This document shows, one piece after another, positions 44,173-53,799 of a stretch of DNA of 64,000 nucleotides. Below the pieces are notes generated by a model, which had not been told where the DNA came from, did no database searches, and saw only the letters and a program-made list of their open reading frames with translations. Positions within the stretch are counted from its first letter, which is position 1. Every line of letters starts with the position of its first letter. Position numbers and translations under genes: made by a program. The stretch is from Melioribacteraceae bacterium (GTDB taxonomy: Bacteria > Bacteroidota > Ignavibacteria > Ignavibacteriales > Melioribacteraceae), in NCBI GenBank assembly GCA_022181065.1, contig BQMY01000117.1:20100-84099 (forward strand), read 5' to 3'.

Positions 44173-47100
44173 TATGCATCCTCCGAATGAGTATTTCTTA
44201 ATTTTGCTATGTATGTTACATTAGGTCTTACGTTCAATAGATCAAGTACGTGATAACCCAGATCATGTTCACGATATTTCGATACAGTTGATTCGGGATC
44301 ATTTGAATCACCAAATACAATCGCTTCTGACGGGCAAGCCTGCTGACACGCGGTTACTACATCGTCACCTTTCAGATCTCTGTTTTCACGAATAGCTACT
44401 TCTCTCGCATCCATAATTTTCTGGATACAGAAAGTACATTTTTCCATCACACCACGCGAGCGAACTGTTACCTCAGGATTTGAAGCAAGATATGTCAAAT
44501 CATTCTGGTAATATGCGTCCGCAAAGTGGTCACGGAAATTGTAAAAGTTAAATCTTCTAACTTTATAAGGACAGTTATTTGCGCAATAACGTGTACCAAC
44601 ACAACGGTTATATGCCATCTGGTTTAGTCCGTCAGGGCTGTGATTAGTAGCGTTAACCGGACAAACGTTCTCACATGGAGCGTTATCGCAATGCTGACAC
44701 AACATCGGCTGATTACTTACCACAGGTTCTTCAGGAGAACCGGAGTAATATCTGTCAATACGCATCCAGGACATTTCCCTACCGCGCGATACCTGATCTT
44801 TACCTACAACCGGAATATTGTTTTCAACATTACAAGATGTTACACAGGCACTACAGCTTGTACATTTGTTCAGGTCAATCGCCATAGCCCATTTAACACC
44901 TTTGTACTCAACACTATCTGTTATGCTGAAAATGTCATGTTCATGGTGTTTTAGGAATTTAGGATCTTTTTTGTACTCTTCAACTGTACCATCCTGTATG
45001 ATACCACGTATTCTGTGGAAATCCTTAACAGATTCATCATCAAGCGAATGGTGTTCCTGAGTTGATACAAGATCATAAGTACCGGAACCTTTTTTAACAT
45101 CTACGTTGGAATAGAGTTTCTCCGAACCAAACTTATAAACATCAAAACCAACATCGAGTCCAACTTCGCCAACGATGGTACGACCATAACCTGCTTCAGT
45201 AAGAATGGTATTTTCGGCTGTTCCCGGCTGAATCATAACAGGAAGTGAAATTGAGTTACCATCTGCTGAAACATCAATCAGATCATTATTCTCAACTCCT
45301 AATGCCGCTGCTGTCGCGGGCGCGATTGCCGCATAGTTATCCCAGGTAACTTTGGAAACAGGATGAGGAGTTTCCTGAAGCCAGCCGTTATTGGCAAATT
45401 TTCCATCGCCAACAAAATAGCTTTCTCTTACCTGAAGTGTAAATCCTTCATTAGTTTTCGGAGTCTTTACAGATCCAAGCGCTTCAACATTTATTGATGC
45501 AACCGTTTCGTTTGCAGGAAGCATTACAATACCATCGTGAAGAGCGTTGAACCAGTATTTTTTGAAGTTCAGAGTAGTACCTGCTTTAGCGTAAACATTC
45601 TTTTTGAATGAATTCTGTAAAAACTTGTGGAATTTGTCCTGATTATAACCGGTGGAATTATCAGCCCACTGCAATATTGCCGCTTCAGACTGGCGAGTAT
45701 TAAATATTGGATTTATAACCGGCTGACGGAGCGTATAAATATTTTCTCTGGAGTGGATATCCCCCCACGCTTCAAGGTAATGATGCACAGGAAGAACAAA
45801 ATTACATTTTTCCGAGGTTTCATTTCTGTTCAATGTAAACGAAACTTTAGTAGGAACTTTCGCAAGTGCTTCTTCATAACCTGTATTACCGGAATAGTTA
45901 TAGACCGGGTTAACATCGACATGAAGTACAGCGCCAACAGCTCCCCTGTTTATATTACTAACAAGCACAGAGATATCTTCAGTGCTGTAATCTGTATGAG
46001 CACATTTGAAATTATATAATGCGCTGTTGCCTAATATTTCATTGAGATAGTTGGCGACCATGTGCAGATCTTCAGATTTGTCTCTGCCAACATAAAAGAT
46101 TGATTTACCACGATTTTTTAATAAATCTGTGATAAGGCGAGCAACTTTGTCAGATTTTATATTATGCGCTAATTCGAAATCTGTTACTGATTTTCTGTAC
46201 GCCAGATTTGAAGGCAGTGTTACACCTAAATTCATCGCAACCTGATTAAGCACGAGCAGAGCTAATTCAAAATGATATTGGGGATTGACTCTGATTCTGT
46301 AATCCGCGTTTGCGCCCGTAAGGGTCATACCGCCTTCAACAACGTAAAATCTGTTAAAATCAGCGCCGTTAACAGCATCCCTGCGTTTTGCGAACTCGCG
46401 TGTAAATTCAAGCATGTCGCCTTCATTTCCAAGCAAATCAGCATCGAGTGATACAATTACATCGGCATCAGCCCATTTAATGGCTGGATATTTGCCTGAA
46501 CCATAGACTTTTTTCCACGCGCTTCTTCTATTTTTCTCACTAAAAGCAGCGTGATTATATACTTTAACTGTTGGATATTTTTTAGCGAATTCCGCAATAA
46601 CATCACCAAAAGCAGGAGAATTATTTTCGCCTGTAACAAACGCAATCTCTTTACCTTCGGAAGCGTATTTAGCGAATGCTTCAACCATGTATGCATCTAC
46701 ATCGTTCCAGCTGACTTTTCTTCTGTCGCGAAGCGGATCCGTTAGTCTGTCGGGATCGTAAAGTTCAAGGATTCCAGCCTGACCTTTGGTACACAGTTTT
46801 CCTTTATTTACGGGATGATCAGGGTTGCCATCAAGTTTGATTGGTCTCCCCTCTCTTGTTTTTACAAGAACACCACAACCAACAGCGCAACCGTCGCAAG
46901 TTGACGCATAATAATTTGGTTTACCGGGAATAACACCTTCGGGGCGATCATTATAAGCAATAACTTCCCCTTTATCGTGATAATCGGTACAAGCTGTCGC
47001 TGTGAAAGCAGCGGAAGCTGTCATAAGTGCCAAAAATTTTCTTCTCGAGACTTTACTTAATTCATCGGGATCAAAATCATCTGTTACCCCGTCCATAAAC

Positions 47101-47189
47101 TCGTTAGTCTTATTCTTAAGAACTACGGGGTCCTGATAGTACTCTTTTAAACTTTTCCAGATACCGGATTTGTTTTTAGAATCAGCCAT
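44172..47189 (-). CDS. actB: Alternative complex III subunit ActB (molybdopterin-like plus Fe-S)
   Basis: 1005-residue periplasmic subunit of ACIII. Tat leader [18 protein letters not shown], then an N-terminal part with CDGCAVGCG and KLCTKG as in molybdopterin oxidoreductases, although ACIII is known to lack Mo. The C-terminal ferredoxin-like part carries [44 protein letters not shown] and CQQACP, i.e. cysteines for four clusters. It would pass electrons from ActC to the haems of ActA. Tat export fits TatC at 49 kb. It overlaps ActC by one base. Confidence 0.94.
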   Translation of the reverse strand: MADSKNKSGIWKSLKEYYQDPVVLKNKTNEFMDGVTDDFDPDELSKVSRRKFLALMTASAAFTATACTDYHDKGEVIAYNDRPEGVIPGKPNYYASTCDGCAVGCGVLVKTREGRPIKLDGNPDHPVNKGKLCTKGQAGILELYDPDRLTDPLRDRRKVSWNDVDAYMVEAFAKYASEGKEIAFVTGENNSPAFGDVIAEFAKKYPTVKVYNHAAFSEKNRRSAWKKVYGSGKYPAIKWADADVIVSLDADLLGNEGDMLEFTREFAKRRDAVNGADFNRFYVVEGGMTLTGANADYRIRVNPQYHFELALLVLNQVAMNLGVTLPSNLAYRKSVTDFELAHNIKSDKVARLITDLLKNRGKSIFYVGRDKSEDLHMVANYLNEILGNSALYNFKCAHTDYSTEDISVLVSNINRGAVGAVLHVDVNPVYNYSGNTGYEEALAKVPTKVSFTLNRNETSEKCNFVLPVHHYLEAWGDIHSRENIYTLRQPVINPIFNTRQSEAAILQWADNSTGYNQDKFHKFLQNSFKKNVYAKAGTTLNFKKYWFNALHDGIVMLPANETVASINVEALGSVKTPKTNEGFTLQVRESYFVGDGKFANNGWLQETPHPVSKVTWDNYAAIAPATAAALGVENNDLIDVSADGNSISLPVMIQPGTAENTILTEAGYGRTIVGEVGLDVGFDVYKFGSEKLYSNVDVKKGSGTYDLVSTQEHHSLDDESVKDFHRIRGIIQDGTVEEYKKDPKFLKHHEHDIFSITDSVEYKGVKWAMAIDLNKCTSCSACVTSCNVENNIPVVGKDQVSRGREMSWMRIDRYYSGSPEEPVVSNQPMLCQHCDNAPCENVCPVNATNHSPDGLNQMAYNRCVGTRYCANNCPYKVRRFNFYNFRDHFADAYYQNDLTYLASNPEVTVRSRGVMEKCTFCIQKIMDAREVAIRENRDLKGDDVVTACQQACPSEAIVFGDSNDPESTVSKYREHDLGYHVLDLLNVRPNVTYIAKLRNTHSEDA

Positions 47190-47199
47190 TTAACAATTC

Positions 47200-47382
47200 C
47201 TATTTAGTTCTTTTTATTGCGGAGGGATGTTCAGTTATTTTAACAGCGAAAGATTTCTTTTTCGCTTTGGCAAAAACACGTCCCGGCAAAGAATTCAAGA
47301 TTGCAAATCCCGCGGCAGCAACTGCTCCGCTTGTAAAAAACTTTCTTCTGCTAATAGAACTTTTCTTATTTGATAAACCCAT
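47200..47382 (-). CDS. 60-residue Tat-signal micropeptide between ActA and ActB
   Basis: Almost the whole protein is a twin-arginine leader: KKSSISRRKFFTSGAV, a hydrophobic core, then GRVFAKA as a likely cleavage site. The mature tail would be only about 20 residues, lysine-rich, ending ITEHPSAIKRTK. I start at ATG 47382 with GGAG seven bases before; the longer version from 47406 overlaps the ActA stop. The ORF is tightly fitted between ActA (11 bases) and ActB (10 bases), so it is probably real and translated. It could be a small ACIII subunit or assembly peptide. I do not recognise the family. Confidence 0.6.
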   Translation of the reverse strand: MGLSNKKSSISRRKFFTSGAVAAAGFAILNSLPGRVFAKAKKKSFAVKITEHPSAIKRTK

Positions 47383-47393
47383 ATTCACTCCAG

Positions 47394-47963
47394 TTAACGA
47401 TGACATGCAAAGCAGTTTTCGGGTCCGTTATTTACTTCAACCAGATCAGGCATTTCTGCATGAGGATCTCTGTGACAGTCAAGACAAGCAGTCATAGTCC
47501 AGCCTTTAACCTGCTCAACTTTTTCCATTTTCGCTATATCACCATGACACGATTCACACTCTATACCTTTATTTACGTGCACACTGTGATTAAAGTAGGC
47601 GTACTCGGGTACACGATGAATCCTTTTCCACGGCACCGGTTGACCTTCTTCATAATATTTGGTGAGTTTGATAATTTCCGGTTTGTCCTTACGCGCTACT
47701 GTATGGCAATTCATACAAGTATTAACAGACGGAACCAATGCATGTCTTCCTTTCTCAACTCCAACATGGCAATACTGACAATCTATTTCCATATCACCAG
47801 CATGCAATTTATGTGAAAACGCGATCGGCTGGTCAGGAGCATACCCTATTCCGTCTCGTTCAGTTCTGGAAACATAAAAGGTAAGCACAAATGCCATTAT
47901 TGTTACGAATAAAGTTAAAGGTAGGCGGACTTTAAGAGCGTAATCGAGTACAGACTTTTTCAT
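47394..47963 (-). CDS. actA: Alternative complex III pentahaem cytochrome ActA
   Basis: Membrane-anchored pentahaem cytochrome c subunit. Five haem motifs are visible: CQYCH, CMNCH, CESCH, CLDCH and CFACH, with extra His in spacers such as FSHKLHAGDMEIDC and FNHSVH for axial ligands. One N-terminal TM helix (about 12-30) follows a short basic start. ATG 47963 is used with AAGGTG five bases upstream; a GTG at 47969 is in frame but adds only two residues. First gene of the respiratory operon, whose promoter should lie in the 249 bases upstream. Confidence 0.94.
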   Translation of the reverse strand: MKKSVLDYALKVRLPLTLFVTIMAFVLTFYVSRTERDGIGYAPDQPIAFSHKLHAGDMEIDCQYCHVGVEKGRHALVPSVNTCMNCHTVARKDKPEIIKLTKYYEEGQPVPWKRIHRVPEYAYFNHSVHVNKGIECESCHGDIAKMEKVEQVKGWTMTACLDCHRDPHAEMPDLVEVNNGPENCFACHR

Positions 47964-48212
47964 ATGCACCTTAAAAGTACTTTAAAAGATTTAGAAAATG
48001 TGTTGGGAAAAAATGGTTTCTGTATTTGAGTTAAAATCAAAGTTTTACCCTGATTAACACTTAACAAATAGTATATTCAGACAAGATATATAGTATTTCA
48101 AAACAACATGTCCAATTTAACAAAATTGAAATGTAAAACACAAACATATAAGCGAAATAATTTAAAAATAATTCAAATTATTTAGTTAAAGATTAAAAAT
48201 ATTCAGATACAA
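47964..48212. other. Upstream region of the respiratory operon
   Basis: 249 AT-rich bases between ActA and the polyprenyl synthase, both on the minus strand. It must hold the operon promoter, and probably a terminator for the upstream gene run. I find a TATGTTTG match (minus strand) but no TTTG at the right distance, so no promoter is assigned. No open frame and no strong hairpin were seen. Confidence 0.5.
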
Positions 48213-49193
48213 TCACTTATTTCTATCAATGACGTATTGAACAAGGTGTGTTAAAGATTCTTTTTCAGGGCTGTTTTCGAAGATATCCAGTGCTGCTCTT
48301 GCTTTCTCGGCGTATGAAAGGGCTACTTCCTCGGCATAATTAATACCATTATACCTTACAGTAAAATTTATTATTTTTTTTACAGCCTCACTGTCAGCTC
48401 CCTTTTTGATCATTTTTTTTATCTCTTCGGCTTCCTTTTCAGGAGAGTTTTTCAGAGCATATAATAATGGAAGAGTAACTTTCTTCTCTTTTATATCTCC
48501 TCCCTGATTTTTCCCGAATACTTTCGTTTTTCCAACAAGGTCTAAAATATCATCTCTGATTTGAAATGCTATCCCGAGATATTCGCCAAAATCCCGCATT
48601 CTTTTCTGCTTTTCCTCGTCTTCGGTAGCGCTTCCGGCGCCAATTTCACAACAAGTTGAAAGAAGCGAGGCAGTTTTATCAGAGATAATTCTGAAATACG
48701 TATCCTCATCCAGATTAAGTTTTCGGGTTTTACTAATCTGCAATAACTCACCTTCCGACATCCTTTTCACTGTACCTGTTACAATGCCAAGAAAATCGAA
48801 ATCAGTACCCTCAACAGATAACATAAGCCCTTTCGCGAGCAGATAATCGCCAAGCAATACTGATATTTTGTTTTTCCAGATTGCGTTGATGGAAGGAAAT
48901 CCTCTTCTTTTTTCCGCGTTATCAACAACATCATCATGTACAAGAGTTGCTGTGTGCAATAATTCCACCAATATTGCCCCTCTGTAGCTCCGCTCTGTGA
49001 CACCCCCGCAAAGTTTTGCTGATAATAAAACCAAAAGCGGTCGGATTTTTTTCCCTTTTTGTTTGAGAATATATCCTGTAACGAGGTCTACCAGAGTAAC
49101 GCTGGATTTCATCGACTCCTTGAATAATGCGTTAAACTGTTTTAACTCATCATTGACTGGAGCTTTTATTTTAGAGAGTTTATTTTCGGTCAA
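48213..49193 (-). CDS. Polyprenyl diphosphate synthase
   Basis: Trans-isoprenyl diphosphate synthase that extends allylic precursors with IPP. Both Asp-rich motifs are present: LVHDDVVDNAEKRRG (first) and IRDDILDLVG (second). The 326 residues and long-chain pattern suggest the side-chain synthase for menaquinone, which ACIII would use. The exact chain length cannot be set from sequence. The TTG start overlaps the tatC stop (TTGA) and lacks a clear ribosome site, so it probably depends on coupling to tatC. It lies at the end of the glgA-to-48213 gene run. Confidence 0.9.
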   Translation of the reverse strand: MTENKLSKIKAPVNDELKQFNALFKESMKSSVTLVDLVTGYILKQKGKKIRPLLVLLSAKLCGGVTERSYRGAILVELLHTATLVHDDVVDNAEKRRGFPSINAIWKNKISVLLGDYLLAKGLMLSVEGTDFDFLGIVTGTVKRMSEGELLQISKTRKLNLDEDTYFRIISDKTASLLSTCCEIGAGSATEDEEKQKRMRDFGEYLGIAFQIRDDILDLVGKTKVFGKNQGGDIKEKKVTLPLLYALKNSPEKEAEEIKKMIKKGADSEAVKKIINFTVRYNGINYAEEVALSYAEKARAALDIFENSPEKESLTHLVQYVIDRNK

Positions 49194-49945
49194 TTCTTTT
49201 TCTGGGATAATTTAGATACAAATATACTAATCTCGTACAAGAATCCCAACGGTACGGCAAGCAATAATTGGGCTACCGGATCAGTTCCGGGAGTGAGCAT
49301 TGCCGCTATGATAAGTATAACAACCAGGGCGTGACGACGGTATTTTCTCATGAATCGTGGTGTCAAAATACCAAGTTTGGAAAGAAAGAAGGATAACATC
49401 GGAAGTTCAAATACTAACCCTGCTGCCAACATTACGCTTATTATTATTGAGAAATATTCTGTTATAGCAAAATTATTTTCAATCTCCGGGGTACCGAAAG
49501 CAACGGCGAACTTGAGTGTGAGAGGAAGCATTATAAAATAGGCAAATACAATACCCGATAGAAAGCATATTGTCGAGAATATCACTATCCATACAATATA
49601 CTTTCGCTCACTTTTGTGGAGCGCCGGCGCGATAAACTTCCACAGCTGTAAAAATATATTTGGCAGACTTAATACAAATCCGGCAATCATCGCAACCTGG
49701 AGATAAAGGAACAACTGCCCGAATGGTCGCAGGTTCTGAAGTTTCATATCGGCTGTTTGCGCGGGAACTAACAAGACATGTTCTACCAGGGGATCAATAA
49801 ATACCCAGGCAACGATTGTACCTGTAAAAAGACCGATGACGGCATAAATAAGCCGCCATCTTAATTCTTCAAGGTGCTGAAGGAAGCTCATCTCAATTTC
49901 GCGAGAACCACTTCCCTCTTCAATAGTTTTGTCGCTTTCTGACAA
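49190..49945 (-). CDS. tatC: Sec-independent protein translocase TatC
   Basis: Six-TM receptor of the twin-arginine translocase. Signature LQHLEELRWRLI, with the expected helices and SKLGILTPRFMRKYRR. ActB and the 60-residue Tat peptide nearby need this machinery. The listed start is TTG 49945; an internal ATG at 49891 (MSFLQHLEELRWRL) gives the usual N-terminus and may be the true start. No tatA or tatB is adjacent, so they must be elsewhere. Separated from glyA by nine bases. Confidence 0.92.
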   Translation of the reverse strand: MSESDKTIEEGSGSREIEMSFLQHLEELRWRLIYAVIGLFTGTIVAWVFIDPLVEHVLLVPAQTADMKLQNLRPFGQLFLYLQVAMIAGFVLSLPNIFLQLWKFIAPALHKSERKYIVWIVIFSTICFLSGIVFAYFIMLPLTLKFAVAFGTPEIENNFAITEYFSIIISVMLAAGLVFELPMLSFFLSKLGILTPRFMRKYRRHALVVILIIAAMLTPGTDPVAQLLLAVPLGFLYEISIFVSKLSQKKN

Positions 49946-49954
49946 TGTTAATCT

Positions 49955-51250
49955 CTACCCTAATTTTGGATACAAAGGAAATCTAGCGCAAAGTTCAACT
50001 ACTTCGTTACGAACACTCTTAAGTACGCTTTCATCTTTCGGGGCATCGATAACTCTGTTGATGAATCCGGCAATTTCCTCCATTTCGGCTTCTTTCATGC
50101 CACGAGTTGTCATTGCAGGTGTACCAATTCGGATTCCACTGGTAACAAAAGGACTCTTGGTATCGAATGGCACCATGTTTTTGTTAACAGTTATCCCCGC
50201 TTCTTCAAGAGCTTTTTCAGCTTTTTTACCGCTGATATCCTTATTGGTAAGGTCAACAAGCATTAGATGATTATCCGTACCACCTGAAATAACATCAAAA
50301 TCTTTTGCTATTAAACTTTCAGAAAGAGTTTTAGCGTTTTTAATCACCTGTTTCGCGTAAACCTTAAAATCATCCTCTAATGCTTCACCGAACGCGACAG
50401 CTTTCGCCATAATAACATGCATCAATGGTCCACCCTGAATTCCGGGCATTACTTGTCCGTCAATCAATTCAGACATCATTTTTAGCCTGTCCCCTTTGAA
50501 AGTTTTCACTCCAACAGGGTTTTCTTTATCTTCACCAACGAGAATAACACCACCACGAGGACCGCGAAGTGTTTTATGGGTGGTTGTTGTAACCACATCA
50601 CAATATTTCAGAGGATTATCAAGTAATCCTGCCGCAATTAAACCTGAAGGGTGAGACATATCAGTTACCAGAAGCGCGCCAACCTTGTCAGCAATCTCAC
50701 GGAAAGCGGCATAATCCCATTCCCGTGAATAAGCGCTGGCTCCGGCTACTATCATTTTAGGTTTTTCTTTGAGAGCCATTTCCTCAATCAAATTATAATC
50801 GAGTAATTTGGTTTCCGGGTTAAGGGTATAACCAACCGCCTGATAAATCTGTCCAGAAAAGTTCACAGGTGAACCATGCGTAAGGTGACCACCATGATCG
50901 AGGCTCAAACCGAGTATCTTGTCCCCTGGATTAAGCAACGCCATATATACAGCCATATTGCTCTGAGAACCGGAATGAGGCTGTACGTTAACATACTCTG
51001 CGCCAAAAAGTTTTTTCAATCGCTCTCTGGCAACATCCTCAGCCATGTCAACTATTTCACAACCACCGTAATATCTTTTTCCGGGATAACCTTCGGCGTA
51101 TTTGTTAGTTAAAACAGAACCTGCGGCTGCCAGAACCGCGGGACTAACAAAATTTTCCGATGCTATTAGCTCAAGATTATCCTGTTCTCTCTGAATCTCT
51201 TTATTCAGTATATCAAAGATTTCCTGATCTTTCCTGATAGCTTCGTACAT
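49955..51250 (-). CDS. glyA: Serine hydroxymethyltransferase
   Basis: PLP enzyme that interconverts serine and glycine with tetrahydrofolate and supplies one-carbon units. The PLP lysine motif is [18 protein letters not shown], and [14 protein letters not shown] and [21 protein letters not shown] are the usual N-terminal motifs. The 431 residues are normal. ATG start; it follows the TPR gene by 13 bases. No obvious functional link to the flanking genes. Confidence 0.96.
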   Translation of the reverse strand: MYEAIRKDQEIFDILNKEIQREQDNLELIASENFVSPAVLAAAGSVLTNKYAEGYPGKRYYGGCEIVDMAEDVARERLKKLFGAEYVNVQPHSGSQSNMAVYMALLNPGDKILGLSLDHGGHLTHGSPVNFSGQIYQAVGYTLNPETKLLDYNLIEEMALKEKPKMIVAGASAYSREWDYAAFREIADKVGALLVTDMSHPSGLIAAGLLDNPLKYCDVVTTTTHKTLRGPRGGVILVGEDKENPVGVKTFKGDRLKMMSELIDGQVMPGIQGGPLMHVIMAKAVAFGEALEDDFKVYAKQVIKNAKTLSESLIAKDFDVISGGTDNHLMLVDLTNKDISGKKAEKALEEAGITVNKNMVPFDTKSPFVTSGIRIGTPAMTTRGMKEAEMEEIAGFINRVIDAPKDESVLKSVRNEVVELCARFPLYPKLG

Positions 51251-51263
51251 ATATTTTCCTCAC

Positions 51264-52535
51264 TTAATTAGGAACAGTTATACTTCTTCCAATCCAGTCA
51301 TAACATTTACCTTTAACATCAATAACATCACCGGCTTTATATTTTCTAAAGAAATAATCAGCCTGTTCAGGAACTGATGTGCCAAGCGAGTTAGCGCGGT
51401 CTTTCGCCATCACTCCGTAAGTACCACCTTTTGTAGCGGCTCTTCTGTATGTATCAACTGCCAGTTGATAAACCAGTTTATCTTCAAATTCAAATTTGTC
51501 TCGTACACAATTTCTTGCTGCCTGTTCATAAAGCTGACCTTCAATCCAGTATGGGTAGTCCCAGTCAGGGTCGGCTTTTGTAGCTTTCTGAAGATATGTT
51601 CTGGCAACTGAAAGCTGTTCCATTTTTTTGTAGATCAATGCAAGATTAACATAGTTATCTCTACCATCAGGTTGAAGCTCAATTAACTTTTTATAAGCGT
51701 CAATTGCCTTGTCAGTTTTATCAAGCTTATCATAAGCAGTGGCTAACTGTTTCCAGTAATTGATCACTTCTGGAGATTTTACAGTCAAAAACTCAAGAGG
51801 TTCGATTGCGGTTTCGTAATCCTTTATTCTCAAAGCAGTATTAGCAAATTTCCATGCTTTTTCAAGATTATCTTTATCAAGATCCCAAGCTTTTTTGGTT
51901 AATTCAACCAATTCTTCCGGATTATCGGCAAGTGAGAGCATCTTTTCGTTCCAACGTGGATCATCAGGATTTTTCTCCGCCAATTTTGAATATAGTTCGA
52001 GAGCGGCGATCTTGTCTTCCTGACCTATATATATATTCGCAAGTCTGTCAACATAATAAGAATCCAGTTCAGGATTAGACTCCAAAGCGGCATTATAAGC
52101 CTCAATCGATACTTCCGGTTCAAAATCAAACCAGGTTTCAACTACAAAAGCCTTACGAGGCAGATAATAATCAGGACTATCATCATGAGTCAATGCCAGG
52201 TCATACACATAAAGGACTGTATCCATCGCTAGTTGATGCATAGGATCGCCGGCATCAAGACTGTCGTGAAAATACCAAATCATTTCTTCAAGTTTTTTGT
52301 AAAATTTATATTTGGTAAATTCAGGCTGAACTTTAACTATATTCCATGCATGATTAATTGCGGTGTTGAAATCACCATTTTTATGATATTCGTACCATAA
52401 ACTGATTTCAGCATTAATATTTATATCGACACTATCACTGTGGAAAACTGATTTTGCCGAGTTATTTGATGCCGAAACCGAGATGCTGAAAAACATCGCC
52501 GCAAATACAATTAAGTAAATTCTTGGAAACTTCAA
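51264..52535 (-). CDS. Secreted TPR-repeat protein
   Basis: Signal peptide (MKFPRIYLIVFAAMFFSIS), then tetratricopeptide-like helices. The clearest repeats run from about residue 165 to 330: IYIGQEDKIAALELYSKLAE, WKQLATAYDKLDKTDKAIDAY and NLALIYKKMEQLSVARTYL. There is no catalytic domain. The C-terminus (VIDVKGKCYDWIGRSITVPN) is not TPR and may be a β-hairpin. It probably works in the periplasm as a scaffold, near the outer-membrane barrel encoded upstream. The start is TTG with GGAAG upstream. Confidence 0.75.
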   Translation of the reverse strand: MKFPRIYLIVFAAMFFSISVSASNNSAKSVFHSDSVDININAEISLWYEYHKNGDFNTAINHAWNIVKVQPEFTKYKFYKKLEEMIWYFHDSLDAGDPMHQLAMDTVLYVYDLALTHDDSPDYYLPRKAFVVETWFDFEPEVSIEAYNAALESNPELDSYYVDRLANIYIGQEDKIAALELYSKLAEKNPDDPRWNEKMLSLADNPEELVELTKKAWDLDKDNLEKAWKFANTALRIKDYETAIEPLEFLTVKSPEVINYWKQLATAYDKLDKTDKAIDAYKKLIELQPDGRDNYVNLALIYKKMEQLSVARTYLQKATKADPDWDYPYWIEGQLYEQAARNCVRDKFEFEDKLVYQLAVDTYRRAATKGGTYGVMAKDRANSLGTSVPEQADYFFRKYKAGDVIDVKGKCYDWIGRSITVPN

Positions 52536-52558
52536 TTTAAATCTTCCTTATTTTATTT

Positions 52559-53791
52559 TTACCTGTCTTGTCTCACAAACCACAGTTCTCCAAAATTAAG
52601 AGTTACCGCGAAATTGTACAAATCTTCCTTTATTAAATTTGAAGAATTTGTACCCCTTAAACTGTAAGAAAATCCAAAATCAAGATTATTTGCTACACTT
52701 AACGGAATAGAAAAACCTGTATGGATAGAGAACTGAGATAATTCCTCACCGTTAATTACGTATTTAAGCTTCTCATAACTTAAACCACCTCTGAGGGCAA
52801 CCTGTTCCCAGAACGACCCGAACTGCGCATCCGGTTTATTGTATTCAAACCCGATTGAATAACGAGAAACATCAGCCATATTATTGTTCCCGACCCCGTT
52901 TACTGCATATTCTGTCCAGGGTTCGAAAACGGCGTCAAGGGCTACCAGATATTTTTCAGAAAACATGACCGATGCGCCAAATCCGTAACTTCCGGGTAAC
53001 TCGGTTTCAATTAATCCTTTTTCCAGTTCAGTGGTACCAATTGAAGAATTAATGGTCAATGTAGTATCGGTATTTATGGTATTAAGTTTACTGTAAAACC
53101 CGCCAATTCTAAGATCAGTAACAGAACTTTCTTTTAAAAGTCCGCTCAAATTAGGCGAAAGAAGACCAAATTTAAAACCGCTACCATAATAAGAAGATTT
53201 ATTTACGAATAAAGCATCTTCATAACTGGAAGTGCTGTTGAAATCAAGTTCTGTGGAATACTCAATTTTTCCTGTATAATATTCAAACGCGAATCCTATA
53301 TTAATTCCATAAGGCGCTTCATAACTTCCACCAAAAAATATTTTGGAAATTCCTCCGTCCCCTGTATAGGTATTAGTGAAATCAGCATTTGATTCATCAA
53401 TAATTTCGTAAGCAACTTTTGAATAAGGAACGAGTCCGGCTACAATACCAATACCTAATTCTCTCTCAACAGGAATCCCGAATAAAAAGCCGGAGAAGTC
53501 ATAATCAGAATAGAAAGCTGTATTAGAGCCATCATCCTGAGAAATACCGTTATAAAACAAACCTGCTTGCAATCTGGTTAGTTTCATTCCAGAAAATACA
53601 GCCGGGTTGATATTATCAACGTCATTATAACCGGGTGATGCTATTATTGGTGTACCCATGGAGATTTTACGGGCCGAATAGAGATGGTAGATATCTCCTG
53701 CTCCGTAACGACTGTAAACAGAACCCCCGGAAGCAACAACCGTAGAAATAAATCCGGCAAACAACAATATTATGGCTATTTTATTTATCAT
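52559..53791 (-). CDS. Outer-membrane β-barrel protein (FadL/OmpP1-like)
   Basis: Signal peptide (MINKIAIILLFAGFISTVVA) then a strand-rich barrel. Near the N-terminus are SVYSRYGAGDIYHLYSARKI and INPAVFSG, seen in uncharacterised outer-membrane proteins of this group and reminiscent of FadL/OmpP1. Downstream strands include FGFSYSLRGTNSSN. ATG 53791 is used, with GAGG 11 bases upstream; a GTG at 53803 overlaps the lipoprotein stop. The upstream gene is a lipoprotein and the downstream one a TPR protein, so the three may form an envelope complex. Substrate unknown. Confidence 0.72.
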   Translation of the reverse strand: MINKIAIILLFAGFISTVVASGGSVYSRYGAGDIYHLYSARKISMGTPIIASPGYNDVDNINPAVFSGMKLTRLQAGLFYNGISQDDGSNTAFYSDYDFSGFLFGIPVERELGIGIVAGLVPYSKVAYEIIDESNADFTNTYTGDGGISKIFFGGSYEAPYGINIGFAFEYYTGKIEYSTELDFNSTSSYEDALFVNKSSYYGSGFKFGLLSPNLSGLLKESSVTDLRIGGFYSKLNTINTDTTLTINSSIGTTELEKGLIETELPGSYGFGASVMFSEKYLVALDAVFEPWTEYAVNGVGNNNMADVSRYSIGFEYNKPDAQFGSFWEQVALRGGLSYEKLKYVINGEELSQFSIHTGFSIPLSVANNLDFGFSYSLRGTNSSNLIKEDLYNFAVTLNFGELWFVRQDR

Positions 53792-53799
53792 TTTATCAA

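Noticed and set aside
44640..46019. Open plus-strand frames opposite actB (up to 130 codons)
   Set aside because: They lie wholly inside the well-supported actB on the other strand and have no ribosome site, domain or plausible protein composition.
44172..47189. Reading ActB as an active molybdenum oxidoreductase
   Set aside because: The gene order and Fe-S arrangement match alternative complex III, whose B subunit is known to lack molybdopterin; the N-terminal Cys motif alone is not enough.
47370..47816. 148-codon plus-strand frame opposite actA
   Set aside because: It lies almost wholly opposite the pentahaem gene; the repeated Cys-His codons of actA create an open complement.
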